From the NCBI RefSeq assembly GCF_018873765.1, contig NC_057923.1, positions 60,940,593 to 61,004,592 on the forward strand: 64,000 nucleotides of DNA. Direction: 5' to 3'. Position 1 is the stretch's first letter, and the number at the start of each line of letters is the position of its first letter. Position numbers and translations under genes: made by a program. This document shows positions 1 through 13,100 of the stretch, one piece after another. This stretch comes from Telopea speciosissima. Taxonomy: Eukaryota; Streptophyta; Magnoliopsida; Proteales; Proteaceae. The notes beneath the pieces were generated by a model. That model saw only the letters and a program-made list of their open reading frames with translations, made no database searches and was not told where the DNA came from.

Positions 1-300
1 TGAATGCACAAGGGTATTTATATAGCAACGATTTAATATAGCCGCTATTGAACTTTATTTTATTATAAAAATGATTTTTATTATAAAATAAACTAAGGGA
101 AAAGGGTTCATGAACGGTTGCACATGGCCTTCGAAACCTCATCAAATAGAGGTCATTTCGAACCCCCTATTATTCCCATCTGACGTTCTGAGCACAACTA
201 TGCATGATGGACGACTGTGACCATTTTAGTATAAGAAAATAATTTCTATTAGTAGCAGGAATATTTTACCGCTAAAAGTAAAATGTTTCATTAAAAAAAA

Positions 301-345
301 AAATCCACCCTTATCAGAATAAAACAAAAAATCCACCCTTATCAG
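301..345 (+). repeat. Tail-only insertion with 17-bp direct repeats
   Basis: A 17-bp sequence (301-317) is repeated exactly at 329-345. Only 11 A-rich bases lie between the copies. This fits a target-site duplication around an almost completely 5'-truncated retrotransposon copy. Slippage or repair duplication is possible. Confidence 0.45.
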
Positions 346-1204
346 TTCCGATTGGGGTAGGTTTCTCCCCTCCACCACCATTCCCTAGGCAACAGGGCCA
401 GGTTTGACTGGGTTTTCTAAAATCCCAATCCAACCCTAAGTCCAAGCCCAACCTGGCCTAGAGGTCCTTATCGGGCTCAGCCCAGCTCATCCCTGATAGG
501 AGCGCGTTGGGCTGGATTGGCACTGATTGATCCGATTCTGGTCCTGACCCCTAAGGATTAGAATCGTTAAGAAACCGAATTGATTGCCCAGAACTGGACC
601 AATTGACACCCCTACCTTGCCATTTGCATCCATCAATCACGGTGTGTTTTTTAATAAGAACCCAGCCAATCATGTTTGCATTCTCACGTTTTTATTATTA
701 TTATTTTTTTAAGTAATAAAATAAACTCAATCTTATATTTTGTTCTTAAGAATAATATCAAAAGAATAAATAAAATGATGATTTATAACTGAGGATCTCA
801 TGATCATCCCTCCCGATCCCTTTCTATCAAAACTGTCTTTAGAATGGGCTGATAGAATACAATAACCCTAGCCAGAATATATGATAGATATTGAAACAAA
901 AAAAGGAAAACAAGAACTAGGGTTTCGAAAGGACACTTGGAGATAGATCATCTCAACCATTCATAGGCGTTGCAGATAAGAATAAAAAAAATGGGTAAAA
1001 AGAACTCTGAATGAAAGACTGTAATGACCGCCCCGCCCCACGAAAGGTTGTAATGACCGCAACACAGGGATCACGTTGCCTTTAGGAGAACCCTCTCTCA
1101 AAAAATATATTGATTTCATGTGCCACAAAATCCTTTGCATGAAGTAGAAAATGACCTAGTTAAGATAAGGATTCAAGAACTTTAACAGGTCGCACTCTAG
1201 GAGT

Positions 1205-1261
1205 AAATGACCGCCTTGCCCCATGAAAAGGTGGAAATCCCATGGGACAAGGCGGTCATTT
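1205..1261. repeat. Hairpin in a MITE remnant
   Basis: The arms 1205-1225 and 1241-1261 are inverted copies built on AAATGACCGCC and GGCGGTCATTT, separated by 15 bp. The same GACCGCC word recurs at about 1025, 1055 and 50200, so this is the core of the dispersed MITE family rather than a terminator. Confidence 0.6.
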
Positions 1262-1344
1262 CTAAGATAGTTAAGCGGTTATGTGTCTAGGCGTTGGAGT
1301 CACGCCTAGAGTACTAGTAGTTCGTGTTCCTTTTTCTTTAATAT

Positions 1345-1515
1345 AATTTTGGAGAAATATTCTCTGTGGGAGAGTGTATCCCTTGCATCCACACACATGA
1401 GAGCAAAATGTTCACCTCGTCCCCATGAAAGAAGGTAATGACTGCTCTGTGCTATCGCACGCACTCCCATTGGCCCTGCAAATAGGGACCACATTTCCTC
1501 ACAAAGACTCTTGCC
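1345..1515. mobile_element. MITE remnant, GGGARAA family
   Basis: The left end contains GGAGAAATATTCTCTGTGGG. The reverse complement of the right end starts GGGCAAGAGTCTTTGTGAGG. The two match imperfectly, as in the better-preserved copies at 6050-6226 and 52106-52274. No clear target duplication remains. Confidence 0.45.
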
Positions 1516-1672
1516 CTTTGAAAAATCCCGTCAAAATGCATGACTTATTCTAAAGATTTGATTCAAAAGGAAGCAATTTCCACTACTATGTCATCAGCCA
1601 CCAAAGGAGGAAATGCATATAATTAATTCCTTGTTCAGAAACAGATAGAGAGATCTACGTACACAACACCCA

Positions 1673-1721
1673 GGTGCTGCACGTTAATTTTTTTTTGGGG
1701 TGAAGGTACTGCATGTTAATT
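1673..1721 (-). repeat. Tail-only insertion with 17-bp direct repeats
   Basis: The 17-bp segments 1673-1689 and 1705-1721 differ at two positions. They flank 15 bases that on the minus strand read TTCACCCC followed by seven A. This looks like an old insertion of a bare poly-A tail with its duplicated target. Confidence 0.4.
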
Positions 1722-1986
1722 GGCGGCATCAATGGAAAAAGATCCTCTCCAACTCCAACTACTACTATTCTCCAATCATTTATCCAACAGTGAAGAGGAG
1801 GGTGAGGTATTGACAATTATTGAGATGTGTATCCAAGTCTTTCCAATCGTTGGATGGATAATGAAAAAGGAATTACACGCCCAAATACTTAAAGAGATTT
1901 AGATATGACAATAATAGTGCACCTTTTTTATATATACATATCCTAATTAACTAGACCACCGGCACATGACGTTAAATGGTATATTC

Positions 1987-2028
1987 AACGCATTCAAAAT
2001 TCTTTATCCAAAAAAAAACGCGTTCAAA
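1987..2028 (+). repeat. Tail-only insertion with 12-bp direct repeats
   Basis: Segments 1987-1998 and 2017-2028 match at 11 of 12 positions. They flank 18 bases ending CC plus an A run. Same structure as the other tail-only insertions, with weaker support because the repeat is shorter. Confidence 0.3.
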
Positions 2029-2599
2029 TTTAATGAGACCATTGACACTCACAGCTGTCAAATGGCAAATGTCTGGACTCTTAAGGTAACTAAAAAATAT
2101 GAGGCAAAGTCCTTTATTATCAATTTTTTTTTTCTAATTCTCCCCTAGTAGCATTGTTCCACCATTCCCTCCGTCTCCCCCTTGTACTTTAAAATTCCTA
2201 GAATACCCCTCTCTTCCGGTAGCCCCATCACCTCTAACCAACACTACTCCCCACCCTCGTCGTCCCTGCCCACCTCTTTCTGCAACTTCCGAACTTCCTC
2301 CATTTGGCCCCAACCTTTGCCCTGCCTACTACCCACAGCCAACCCCACTCTATATAACCGTCCCCATGCGCAGTGCTCATCAAGGAGAACAGAGTGAGGC
2401 TCAAGTGATGAGTCATGGGACTACAGGAAGAGATGGGTAATTTGGGGTTTTTGAAATCCCAGGGGAGAAGGAGATGTGAAACTATGTTTGTAGAGGAGAA
2501 TAAAAAATAAAAAAAATCAATAAGGAGGTGATAGTAATTAGGAACGATTTGCGTAGCACGCTTTCCTTCCTTTTCTTTCAAAGAATTTAAAAATAATCC

Positions 2600-2726
2600 C
2601 TTTTTTTTGTTTTTAATGAGGAGGGAGGGGAGGTAATAGCTAGAGGTCTCGAGACTCAAGACTTCCTGGTTAGTCTGGGCATGAAACGCACCACAACTCA
2701 ACAATTGCACCACTAGGCAGTTGTTG
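2600..2726 (-). mobile_element. tRNA-derived SINE, minus strand
   Basis: Read on the minus strand, the sequence starts near GCCTAGTGGTGCAATTG, which resembles a tRNA A box. A B-box-like segment (AGTCTTGAGTCTCGAG) follows. After a CT-rich stretch it ends in an A-rich tail seen as a T run near 2602-2609. A relative in the same orientation lies at 57895-58003. The family was not identified. Confidence 0.45.
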
Positions 2727-2851
2727 TTACTATACTTTCTTTTCTCTCAAAGACATTATTTAACAACATACATATTAGATATGGGTACTATCACAATTCA
2801 AAATTACATTTGTTTCTTCTGCATTTGCTTCCCAAAATTTGATTCTGACCG

Positions 2852-5800
2852 ATGGCACTTCTTCAGCTTATTCTAGTTTTCAACATTCTCCTCTTTGCTG
2901 GGAGCTCATTGAGTCTAGTAGAATCAGTACTCACCGATGGTAGAAGGATGATGGTAGTAGGGAGCAACGAGACAGATCGACTTGCTTTGTTAGAGTTTAA
3001 GAAACAAATAGTTGATCCTTACGGAGCACTAAGTTCTTGGAACGATTCCATCTATTTTTGCAACTGGGTAGGGATTACATGTGGCACCACCCAACAACAA
3101 CAACAACGGGTTATCAATTTGGCTTTAGATGAGAAGAGCTTGGGAGGTAACATATCTCCTTCAATAGGGAATCTCACTTTTTTGCAACACCTCAGCTTTG
3201 AAAACAATAGCTTTCATGGCAATATCCCCCAAGAAATTGGTAATCTGAATCAACTACAGTACATTTCCTTTCAAAGCAACTCTCTCCAAGGAGAAATTCC
3301 TACCAGCTTGGCCAATTGCACTCTTCTAACAGAACTCTACTTCACCTTTAACAATCTTGTGGGGAATATTCCAGTTGAATTCACCTCTTTGTCAAAGCTA
3401 GAGATAATTTCTATTAATTTTAATGGCTTAACAGGAGAAATACCAGCTTCTTTTGGGAACATTTCCTCCTTGAAAATTATCTCTTTGACTGGAAATGGAC
3501 TACAGGGGAGCATTCCTGAATCTCTTAGTCAGCTAACAAACTTATACTATCTATCACTTTCTCAGAACAACCTGTCTGGTATGTTCCCTGTCTCACTATA
3601 TAATCTCTCATCTCTTCAAACTATTTCTCTCCAAGGAAACCAACTGCAGGGGAGCCTTCCACAAGACATAGGCCTCACTCTTCCAAATCTCCAAGGACTA
3701 GAAATTGGATCAAACCTTTTCTCAGGGAGCTTTCCAAACTCCATTTCCAATATTTCAACACTCCAAGGAATTGATCTCTCTCTCAACAGTTTTATTGGAT
3801 CAATCCCTAACAACTTAGGATATCTTCAAAATCTTCAATTTTTCTTTATTGATGGAAATCAATTTGGAACAGGGGAAGGTGGTGATTTAAATTTTGTAAA
3901 TTCTTTGCTCAATTGTACAAATCTAAATTCTGTGGACCTACAACTTAATAGATTTCAGGGTCCCCTTCCCAACTTTAAAGCCAATCTCTCAACACAGCTC
4001 TCAATCCTTGCTTTTGGAAGGAATCAAATCTCTGGAACCATTCCTGCTGGGATTGAGAATCTCATGAACTTAACCTTATTGGACATGGAGTTTAATTTTC
4101 TCGAAGGTAATATTCCATCTGGTATAGGGAAGCTTCCGAAACTTCAAAGATTGTTCTTAACTCTAAATAGACTTTCAGGACAAATACCTCCTTCTATAGG
4201 CAATCTCACTCTTTTGTATGAACTTCATTTAGATTTCAACAATTTGAATGGAAGCATTCCTTCCAGCATTGGAAATTGTCAACAATTACAATACATAACC
4301 CTTAACAACAATAGCCTCCAAGGTCCAATACCTACACAACTCTTTCTTATTTCTTCCTTATCAGTGTCTCTCGACTTGTCTTATAATTCTCTGGTCGGTT
4401 CCCTACCAATAGAAATTGGTAACTTGAAGAGTCTTTCTACAATAGATATTTCCAAAAACAGATTGTCTGGAGAAATCCCCTCCTCCATTGGTGATTGTAA
4501 TAGTTTGCAACAGCTTTATATGTGGGGTAATTTCTTTGAGGGAATCATTCCTCAATCTCTGAGTCTTTTGAAGGGGCTTCAAGATTTAGATCTCTCATAC
4601 AATAACTTATCAGGGCAAATCCCGATAGATCTACAAAATCTTTTAGCATTGCAGAGTTTGAATTTATCATTCAATAATCTTGAGGGGGAGGTACCTGCAA
4701 TAGGAATCTTTGGAAATGCAAGTGCGATTTTAGTGAATGGAAATGATAAGCTTTGTGGGGGAATTGCAAAGTTACAACTACCTACATGCACAAACTCTGG
4801 ACCTATACAGCAACCAAACTCCAATGCTTTAGTTTTGGCGATAATCGGTGGGGTTCTTGGTTTTCTTTTTATTTCTTCCGTTCTTATTCTTCTTTGGATA
4901 AGAAGATCAAAAAGTAAACCTCCATCCACACCATTAGCCGACGATGGGTTCTTAAAGCTTTCTTACAGAGAACTCTTCGAAGCTACTGGAGGATTTTCTT
5001 CAACTAATTTCATAGGTTCCGGTGGTTTTGGCTCTGTATACAAAGGGATTATCGGCCAATATGAAACTATTGTGGCAGTCAAGGTATTCAACCTTCAAAA
5101 TCCTAGAGTTTACAAGAGCTTTATGGCTGAATGCAAAGCATTAAGAAACATTCGACATCGAAATCTTGTCAAGATTTTAAGTTCCTGTTCAAGTCTTGAT
5201 TCAAGAGGAAAAGATTTCAAAGCCCTTATTTATGAGTTCATGGCCAATGGGAGTCTAGATGATTGGTTGCATCAACCGATGGAGGAACATAATCATTCAA
5301 GGAATTTAAGCCTTCTTCAAAGATTAGACATCGCAATTGATGTGGCTTCTGCATTGGATTACCTTCATTGTCATTGTTATGAAACAATTGTTCATTGTGA
5401 TTTGAAGCCAAGCAATATTCTACTTGACAATGATATGATTGCACATATTAGTGATTTTGGTTTGGCACGGCTACTTTTTGAATCTGACGACAATTCATCC
5501 CAGGCTCAAAGTAGTACCATTGAGATAAAAGGATCCATTGGTTATGCTGCTCCAAGTAACAAATAAACTATGTGATTTTATTTTAAGTTTTCAACATATT
5601 AAATCTAGATTCTATCGTTCTAGATACTCTTTATCAAGTTGTATCTATCTATTCTAATCAAAATTTGTTGTAGGCTGTTAAACATGACCCAAATGATGAT
5701 TTTGAAAAAGGCTTGAACTAAAGATTTGGTTTATTAGGTTAATATTTAAATCAAACTATTATTGGATATTCAAATCATGTTCTTAATAGTTGATTGAGTA

Positions 5801-6693
5801 TATCAATATGCTTTTCTAACTTAATTAGGGTGGTTCATGGTTTTATCCATATTCATTTCAATTAGGAATTTAATTTGCTATATTATGAACGCATTGTTTG
5901 GTGTCTAATTGAACTGAATTTAGCTAGATTGGATTCTTGTTAATCTAATCAAAAAATCATCGTTACCAAATTGAAGAAATGACTATATAACTTGCTACTT
6001 TTGAGTAATGTGATCACAATTTCTATATTTTAGATTATAATTTCTTGTAGGGAAAAAGAATGATACTTGGTCGCAAGACTCCTGCACCTATACACAGGAG
6101 CATGCGAAAGTACCACCTTGCCCCCAATAAAATCAAAACTACATCTATGTTGATGCCCTTGCGTGCACTTTCATTGGTCCCCATGCTATTGCAGGCATTG
6201 CATGACCAGACAATGAACTCTTGCTCTTTCTTGTATTGTATAAAAAATATGCAAATCTCTTATGGTTGTACTAATATTGAGAGGTTTCTACATTTCAGAA
6301 TATGGCATAGGTGGAAGGGCAACTATACAAGGGGACATGTTTAGCTATGGGATCCTCTTATTGGAGATGTTTACAGGAAAAAGACCAACGGATAAGATGT
6401 TTACCGATAACTTGAATCTCCATAACTTTGTAAAGGCAGCTTTACCTGTAAGTGTGATGCAAGTTTTAGATCCCACACTCCTACCCAAGGAAGAACATAC
6501 AGAAGAGATTGAAAAATGTGTCATCAGCAAAACTGAAGGTCTTAATCATAGGATAGATAAATTGCAAGATTGCATAACGTCAATAATTGAAATTGCACTC
6601 CATTGCTCTATGGAAACGCCAAGAGAACGTATGAACATGAACGATGTTGTGGCAGAATTACATTTAATCAAGAGAGATTTTCTTGAAGCATGA
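2852..6693 (+). CDS. LRR receptor-like kinase, subfamily XII (EFR/Xa21-like)
   Basis: Predicted plasma-membrane pattern-recognition receptor. Exons are 2852-5555 and 6299-6693, joined across a 743-bp phase-1 intron at the position usual for this subfamily; the product is about 1032 aa, the typical EFR length. Visible parts: signal peptide (about 1-24), LRRNT cap with FCNWVGITC (about 40-78), some twenty LRRs rich in GxIP (about 80-620), transmembrane helix (about 658-682) and a kinase domain. The kinase has the P-loop IGSGGFGSVYKG (about 720), VAVK lysine, HCDLKPSN (about 847; a non-RD kinase, as expected for immune receptors), DFG (about 868), GDMFSYG and a subdomain XI Arg. Oddity: splicing joins A (5555) to AA (6299-6300), giving Lys where the APE motif normally has Glu; the donor A|GTAAC also lacks the usual -1 G. 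Without splicing the protein ends two codons after the splice point, losing the kinase C-lobe. The intron holds a MITE. Confidence 0.88.
6050..6226. mobile_element. MITE, GGGARAA family, with 9-bp target duplication
   Basis: The element starts GGGAAAAAGAATGATACTTG, and the reverse complement of its right end starts GAGCAAGAGTTCATTGTCTG. Both sides carry the 9-bp direct repeat TTTCTTGTA (6041-6049 and 6227-6235). The 9-bp duplication suggests Mutator-type mobilisation. It sits in the intron of the receptor kinase, 72 bp from the splice acceptor. Confidence 0.6.
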
Positions 6694-9163
6694 ATCAATC
6701 AATATAGAGCAACTACGCCAGATTAGAAGGTGATTCTGATTTATTACCTATGTGGTTATTGTGTTGTCTTGGCCGCTTATTGATTTGTTATTTTATAATA
6801 TGAGTGCTTGCATATATGAGCTCTTAATTTCTCTAGTCATAATAAAATTCGTCATTTTCACATGATTATGAAGCGGGAAAAATAGAGTACAAATTTTATT
6901 ATGAAATTTTGCTTCACTCTAATGCCAAAAGAATTTGTACTTTAGGTTGTCAATTGGGACGATTCTGATTAATTAGGATTGGTGTCAATTGGTTCTCAAT
7001 TTGTGGACATAGGACAAAAAATGGCTCACTTAACCATGGTTCGTGATCTCGGTATCGGCTGGATCGGATCAAATCAGGATCGGATCGGCCGATATGAATC
7101 GGGATCGCCCAAACTCGGGCAAATATGACACTTTTATCCCTGTTTTCTTATTAAAAAACTTTTTTTTTTACATTTTTACCCCTGTCTGTACATCCGGATC
7201 GAATCGGTATTGGGATCGATCTCGGCCGATACTGATCCGATCCGGCCAAAATCGACCAATCCGATCCAATACCTCAAACCATGCACTTAATTGTTCCTGC
7301 CAAATCTTGAACCCGATACCCTAATCGGTCCAAGTTCTTAATCTGTCCAAAGACCAAAACGTCAGTCAATAGAGTTCAAAGAAAATGGTTTTAGCATATT
7401 TGGACAAAATCTATGAAATATAAATCATGTGGACTCAGTGACTCATTTTAATATGAGACATAAACACCCATACATAAACTCCTGTAGTTGATTCCTGATC
7501 GGTTCTAACCAGTTAATCAATTTAGTCCGGTTCTTATTCTAAAATATGAATCACTCTAATGGTTAGGGCTAGAATCGACCTATTAATAATTGTTTCTAAT
7601 CAATTTCAAATTTTAATTGGCAGGTTCTGGTCCAGTTCCAATTTTTATCCCACATTAACACCCCTAGTTTTGATTGAATTTATGAACTTTATGTTAGAAT
7701 GTCCAAATAAGTTGAAATATTAATCACACTCAATAAACTAAAGTACATAATAGATCAAAGATTTAAATTAATGACTTCTTTGCTTATAAAAAAGAAGTTG
7801 TTCTTAATCCGTGCAATAGAAATTCACTAGAATTCTCAACAATTCTGATATGAGGAAGTCCAAGCGATGTAGGCATCGGAATCTAATTCCACTCCATGAA
7901 CCTATAAAACTTCTAACACAAAAAATCTTTGTCGATGAATTCTCTATCCAATGAGATTTTTGAAATATGTTTTCCCCCTCCAAAACTTGGAATAAATACT
8001 TTAAGGAACTAAGAAAATTGGATTCTTCTGGGGTGTCGTAGTAGATGACCTTGGCCATGGGACATTATTTTTGCCAAGGCACATGAATTAGATAGAGAAT
8101 TCAAGTAGTTGAAATTCATGTCAAATTTCCATTGAAGGAGGTTGGCCACACATATATACATAATTTGGTGGGTCGATAACTTGTAATTGATAATGCCCTT
8201 TGTTCCCCAGTGTTATTTCCATGCCATCCGAGGCCTTGGATGAAAGAATACCACCACCTTCACCATGGGTGGGAAAAAAATACTTTTATTTCGAAAGTAA
8301 TACTCTTACTAATGAAAATTCTAGTGAAGAAATCGTACAAAAAGTACATACTTCATAATCCAACATACGTGGATGTAAGGTACTTTTAATCCCTATATTT
8401 TTGTTCTTTTTATTTAATCGTATTTAGTTCTTTGTATGAATATGGATTAGGGTTTCACAAAATTCAAAGATTTTCTAACATGACATTCTCAAATAAATAA
8501 ATAAATCTTTTTTCTTTTTTATTTTCAGAGTAAAATTTTTCTTACCCTTCCTTTTTATGGAATCTATGATAGTGATACTTTTCTTATAAAAGTTTCTTGG
8601 TTTCTGAAGACCAAGTAATACTATGCACATTTAACTGTGCCATGTAAAAACATGATTCGGTTATTCTGACAATTGAATATTCTAGAGAATGGTCTTGATT
8701 GATTCCATGTAAACTTTTACTTACATTTACCCTCCTCTCAAATAATGATTTTACCTTCTCACCTATGTCTTTGAAGACATGAATCCATGTGATTGATAGT
8801 CCTATTTTTAATCACTCGCCAATTTCCATTTGGATTGAAACTTAGACATGTGAGCAAAGAATATCGAGTTCTACAATCTATGTGCACACAAAATCCGTAA
8901 TAAATTTATGTAGTCTGAGCATTGTCAAAATCTGGCCCGCACCGGTAGGCTTGACTGGAAATGACTGGTTAAAGCCTGAAATCGGATCAACCCGTTAGTA
9001 AACAATCTACGACAATCAATCCGGTCCAATTTTTTAAACCATATATGGACTCTTGGTTCTCATGGTTTGGGCTCTTACACTATATCAATTCTGCTTTACA
9101 TTGAATACAGAATAATGACTCGTGAATATGAGCAGGCGAATCGAAGGTGTCTGTATGAGTTAG
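6694..9163. other. Gene-free stretch between receptor kinase and LINE remnant
   Basis: The stretch holds the receptor kinase 3' flank and a probable hAT-like block (about 6943-7666). That block opens TAGGTTGTCAATTGGG and closes TTAACACCCCTA, is rich in GGTTCT/CCAGTT words, and has a nested CATGGTT element at 7035-7283. No convincing target duplication was found for the outer block. The rest is AT-rich, with no supported gene or RNA. Confidence 0.5.
7035..7283. mobile_element. CATRGTT-family transposon (249 bp)
   Basis: The left end reads CATGGTTCGTGATCTCGG; the reverse complement of the right end reads CATGGTTTGAGGTATTGG. The flanks are CACTTAAC (7027-7034) and CACTTAAT (7284-7291), a 7/8 match to an 8-bp duplication. 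The interior is built of GGATCGG/CCGATCC words. A second copy lies at 56192-56397 in the opposite orientation. Confidence 0.65.
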
Positions 9164-9295
9164 TTAGTGAGGATAAATGAAAAAGGTAGCAGGAAAAGAC
9201 GGTCTCATTCTCAGCTCACGAATCCTATAGGGTTTTAGTATGTTCCCAAAATGCCCTCCGACCTTCTCCGATTTGATATTAGCTGATCTTCCCTT

Positions 9296-9990
9296 TTGTG
9301 GCAGGTTTGGAAGGCTACGAATAAGGCTGTCTTTGAGTTCATGGAGCCGGACCTGCAAAACACTATGGCTGCTTTCAACATTACTGTTGAAGAGGGTCAT
9401 CTGCTTCTCTCTCGAAGGCATCTGGGAGCAGCTCTAATCCCTCTCTTGTGGATTCTTTTCATTCTCCTCAGTCTTTCTCAATTCTCTCTGATGCTGCTTG
9501 GAGTTCTCTGTCATCAGGGCGGCAGAGACTTTGTGATCAGAGATTCAGAAAATGGATTCATTGCTGCTCAGTGCAAAGCAGGCTACTCTCTTTTGGAATC
9601 TGCCTGCTACGGAAGCTGACGCTATCCTTGATAGTTTGTCATTAGGCCAGGTTTTGGGTCTTTGTTGTATTTCTATCTTTTCTGATTGTCTTGCTAATTT
9701 ATAAATGCTGTTTGTGGGTAAACTCCTTTGTTTAGATTGGGCTACTAGGATAGTTGTTGAGTACATTGTTTTGTTAGTTTTTAGCTTTGATTCTGTTGGG
9801 TTTTTGCATATTCCCTGCTCCGAAAATAGAGAAACTCATTTGCTTGCAAGTGGAGCTTTGCACCTGGGGATCTCGCGATCTTGGTGGAGATCTCCCTCTA
9901 TTCTGTTTGATCAAGCTGTACCTGGTAGGAGGGTTTCCTCCTATCTCTTTTCTTAATAAAATCTGTTTCTGCATTGTTCAAAAAGAATTT
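9296..9990 (+). mobile_element. L1-type LINE 3' end (RNase H region), degraded
   Basis: The translation begins WQVWKATNKAVFE, the lead-in to the RNase H domain at the end of many plant LINE ORF2 proteins. Degenerate pieces follow: SDAAWS, FVIRDSENGF and a late segment around SENRETHLLASGAL. The frame changes several times and stop codons interrupt it. The last part (about 9930-9990) is a 3' UTR-like stretch with A-rich sequence. Only the 3' end is present. Confidence 0.6.
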
Positions 9991-10172
9991 TTGAAAAGTT
10001 TTATTCTTGCCACCATCTTCCTAAGTTCGAAATGAATGCACATAGAGGATTATCCAAGAACCATCTGTTGCTGATTAACTCAAAGCTTATACATTATAAT
10101 AAATAAAACTAAAATTTATATGCATAAATTTAATTTACAACATGATGTATATATATGCCTGACCAATGGGCA

Positions 10173-13100
10173 TTACCATATTCCTGCCTTGGACATTTTC
10201 AGGAAATGGATTAGAGTGATGTTTAGGAGTGCTGCAGAGCCAGATTTCTTCTTCTTTATCTTCGTCGTCTTCAACGCCTTTGCCCCTTTGGATTCAGCAG
10301 CAGTTACAGAAACCAAGTCGTAGAACTGTTAAGGGAAAAACAATGTCATGATTGAAGCTATATCCAGCAAGATGAACTGTTTAATAACTTGCCTAACCAT
10401 GGGGCACATGAAACAGGTTACGAACCAGCACTCAATCCACAAATATCTTCTAGGCTTACTATCAAACCAATTGGACAATTATTAGCTTCATATTACTGTA
10501 GTTACAATCATCCACTAAGTATAATTTGGGTAAATTGGTATGTCGGACCACATCACTGATTCATTCACCCACTCCACATGCAGAGCATTCCATGCTGAGT
10601 CTAGGATACCACAAAATTAAGACAAAAACATTAGATATCACTAGCACACTAAGGTGATTTCTGACAAAGGTAAGTAAATAATTGGGATCTTTGATAGTCT
10701 CCATTCTTTTTCTTTTTTTTTTTGGGTAGTCTCCATTCACCAACTAAAGCATGATTAGAAAGGGGGGGGGGTGTCATAAATCCCCAGCTTGTCATGTAAT
10801 TGAGAATAATTATGGATTGCAAGTCAGAAAGAGTTTGTGCAAAGGTTTTACGCCAGCTGCCAACTTGATACAACCTTGTTTGTTGGCTGAAGACCAGCAG
10901 TGAATAAAACACTTAAAGAGTGTTGAGCATGGCACCCAAGAGGCTCAGAAAATACCCTCAATTCTCAAAATAAGTCCAACCCAAATTTACCTCACAGACT
11001 CCATGCAGCAACAATCTATGGAAGGGATCTTGAATCTGCAGGGCAAGAACATCTTCATCTCCACCATCTTTGATGAATGCTCGTATACATTCCTAGGAAA
11101 TATAAAATTAGTTAAATATTAACAAAGCCATCAATCTATAAAAATCAGTAAATGTTTCTTTTAGGGAAAAAAAATGTCCAAGAGAAAACTCAAGGAAACA
11201 AGGAATTGTTAAGGACCATGCTACACCTCAAGGGCCTGAAAGAAGGCAACCACAAGCTATAAAAGAGGTTGAAGATGATCGGTTACAAAACCAGAGAGTG
11301 AAAAAGCTACCAGAGAGTAGAAAACAGAGATGTACAAAGCTTTAAATAAAGGGTGCAGGAAGGAAGCTATGGGGAATAGATGATAACTACTAAAGACATC
11401 CGACAGTATTTAACAGAGAAAAAGATAATTAACTTTACTAAGAATTTGAAACTCTAATATGAGTTGCAAAAGAAAATACCTCATAGCTCTCGATCAGTTC
11501 TGGAAGGTAACTACGCCTCAGGGCCTCTCTTGTTCGACAGTCCACTCTATGCCATGCGTTTAATACAGCTATCTTATCAGCATCCACACGATCTTTTCTT
11601 CTAGTTGAAGATTTTTTTAGGGTTTCAATCATACAGGCCTAAGACCAAAGACAAGGGAGAAACCTAATTACAACATGCGGCAATGCACATACCACAGAAT
11701 TTAATAAAATGCTGGAAGAAATAATCTAACTGAATCTGCATAGAAGATAAGAGAGAACCACCACCCTTAACTCCTGATTCATGGCAGCCATATGAACTTC
11801 CTAATTGCAACTGACACAATCTTTAACTTCCAAATTACTCCAGAGAAAGGAACAGTGTGTCAAAACTTCAGGGAGGAAAAAAAAAATTACATCACTGCAT
11901 GATTGTAATAGTAGGTAGCCTGAGAATTATCCAGATAAAAATTTTTGGATAGACTCAGTAGCTTATTGACTAGTGGCATATCCTAACCTCTACCAGAGAA
12001 AAAACAATACCATATTATTACAGGTGAAAGCTTTATCTAATTGCATGTCAAACTCAACATATTATTGTGTTTCTATATTGTCATAATGTAATTGTATGCA
12101 ATTTTGGGATGTCAGGGCTGCTACTGGCATGTCATGTACTTCGAATGAGGGATTGCAAGCTTGTAATAACTGAGAGACTTTGGGCACTGTTGTATCTTTT
12201 CCTATATAAAGGTAGGGCTGTAAACGGCTCGGATTCGGCTCGGATTCACTACTATCCGAATCCGAATCCGTTTAACGAATGCAATATCCGAATTCAATCC
12301 GATATCCGACGGACATTTAAAAGGTATTACCGTATCCGAATCCAAGAGTTTATCGGATATCCGGATACTATCCGATCCGATAAACTCTCCGATTCGTGAA
12401 CATTGCACTTCTGGATTTTCGACTCCGATTACCGATTTCCGACTCCGATTACTGATTTCCGACTCCGATTACCAATTTCCGACTCCGATTACCTGTTTTA
12501 TTAAACTGCTGCCTATTCTTAGAAAGGTGTAGTTTTGTTCTTTAAATTGGATTATCATTAATTAGATGGTAGATTAATGGATAGATTGATCCTATTATCT
12601 TCAAATCAAACCTCAAAATGAAGTTGCAAGATATCATCTCATTAAATGTACATGAGTGATATTCGAGGGAGACCACTATAATTCCGGATAAGGGCAACCA
12701 TCTAAAAAGAGACTAACATCAACTTATCACTCAATTGACCAAGACTTGGAGAAAAAGAAAATGTAAATAATAATGAACAGCAAGAGAAGGGCAACCAAAA
12801 TTCAATTTGGCACACTATTAACAATATTCCCCCAAACACCTAGGATGTCAAGAAAGTGTTTAGTAGCCAGGGAGAAAATAGAAGAATTTAGAACTCAGAA
12901 ATGTTTGAAGCATATGCAATAATCATTTTTCATTAATTCAAATTATTATGGCAAGGGGAACAGAGTTTAAATTTAAACTATGAAATGCTGAAGACAAGGG
13001 GAAAAACCAAACATAAGGTAAGAATTGAGTTCAACCAACATGTTAGACATGCTCAGTCCAAAAGGTCTAAAATCCATCCAACCATTCAGATTGTCCACAT

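Larger units (their letters stand above)
1..2599. other. Gene-free stretch with transposon remnants
   Basis: No coding region could be supported. The stretch holds three remnants of the GGGARAA-type MITE family (about 993-1098, 1205-1261 and 1345-1515), three tail-only insertions (301-345, 1673-1721, 1987-2028) and a degraded block at about 385-617. That block is rich in GGGCTGG/CCCAACC words and ends in a TTGACACCCCTA terminus like the hAT elements elsewhere in the window. The remainder is AT-rich and unremarkable. The promoter of the receptor kinase that follows must lie near the right end, but I could not place a TATA box with confidence. Confidence 0.6.

Noticed and set aside
2234-2713. 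159-aa minus-strand open frame
   Set aside because: No motif, starts in a SINE and continues through low-complexity sequence; likely chance.
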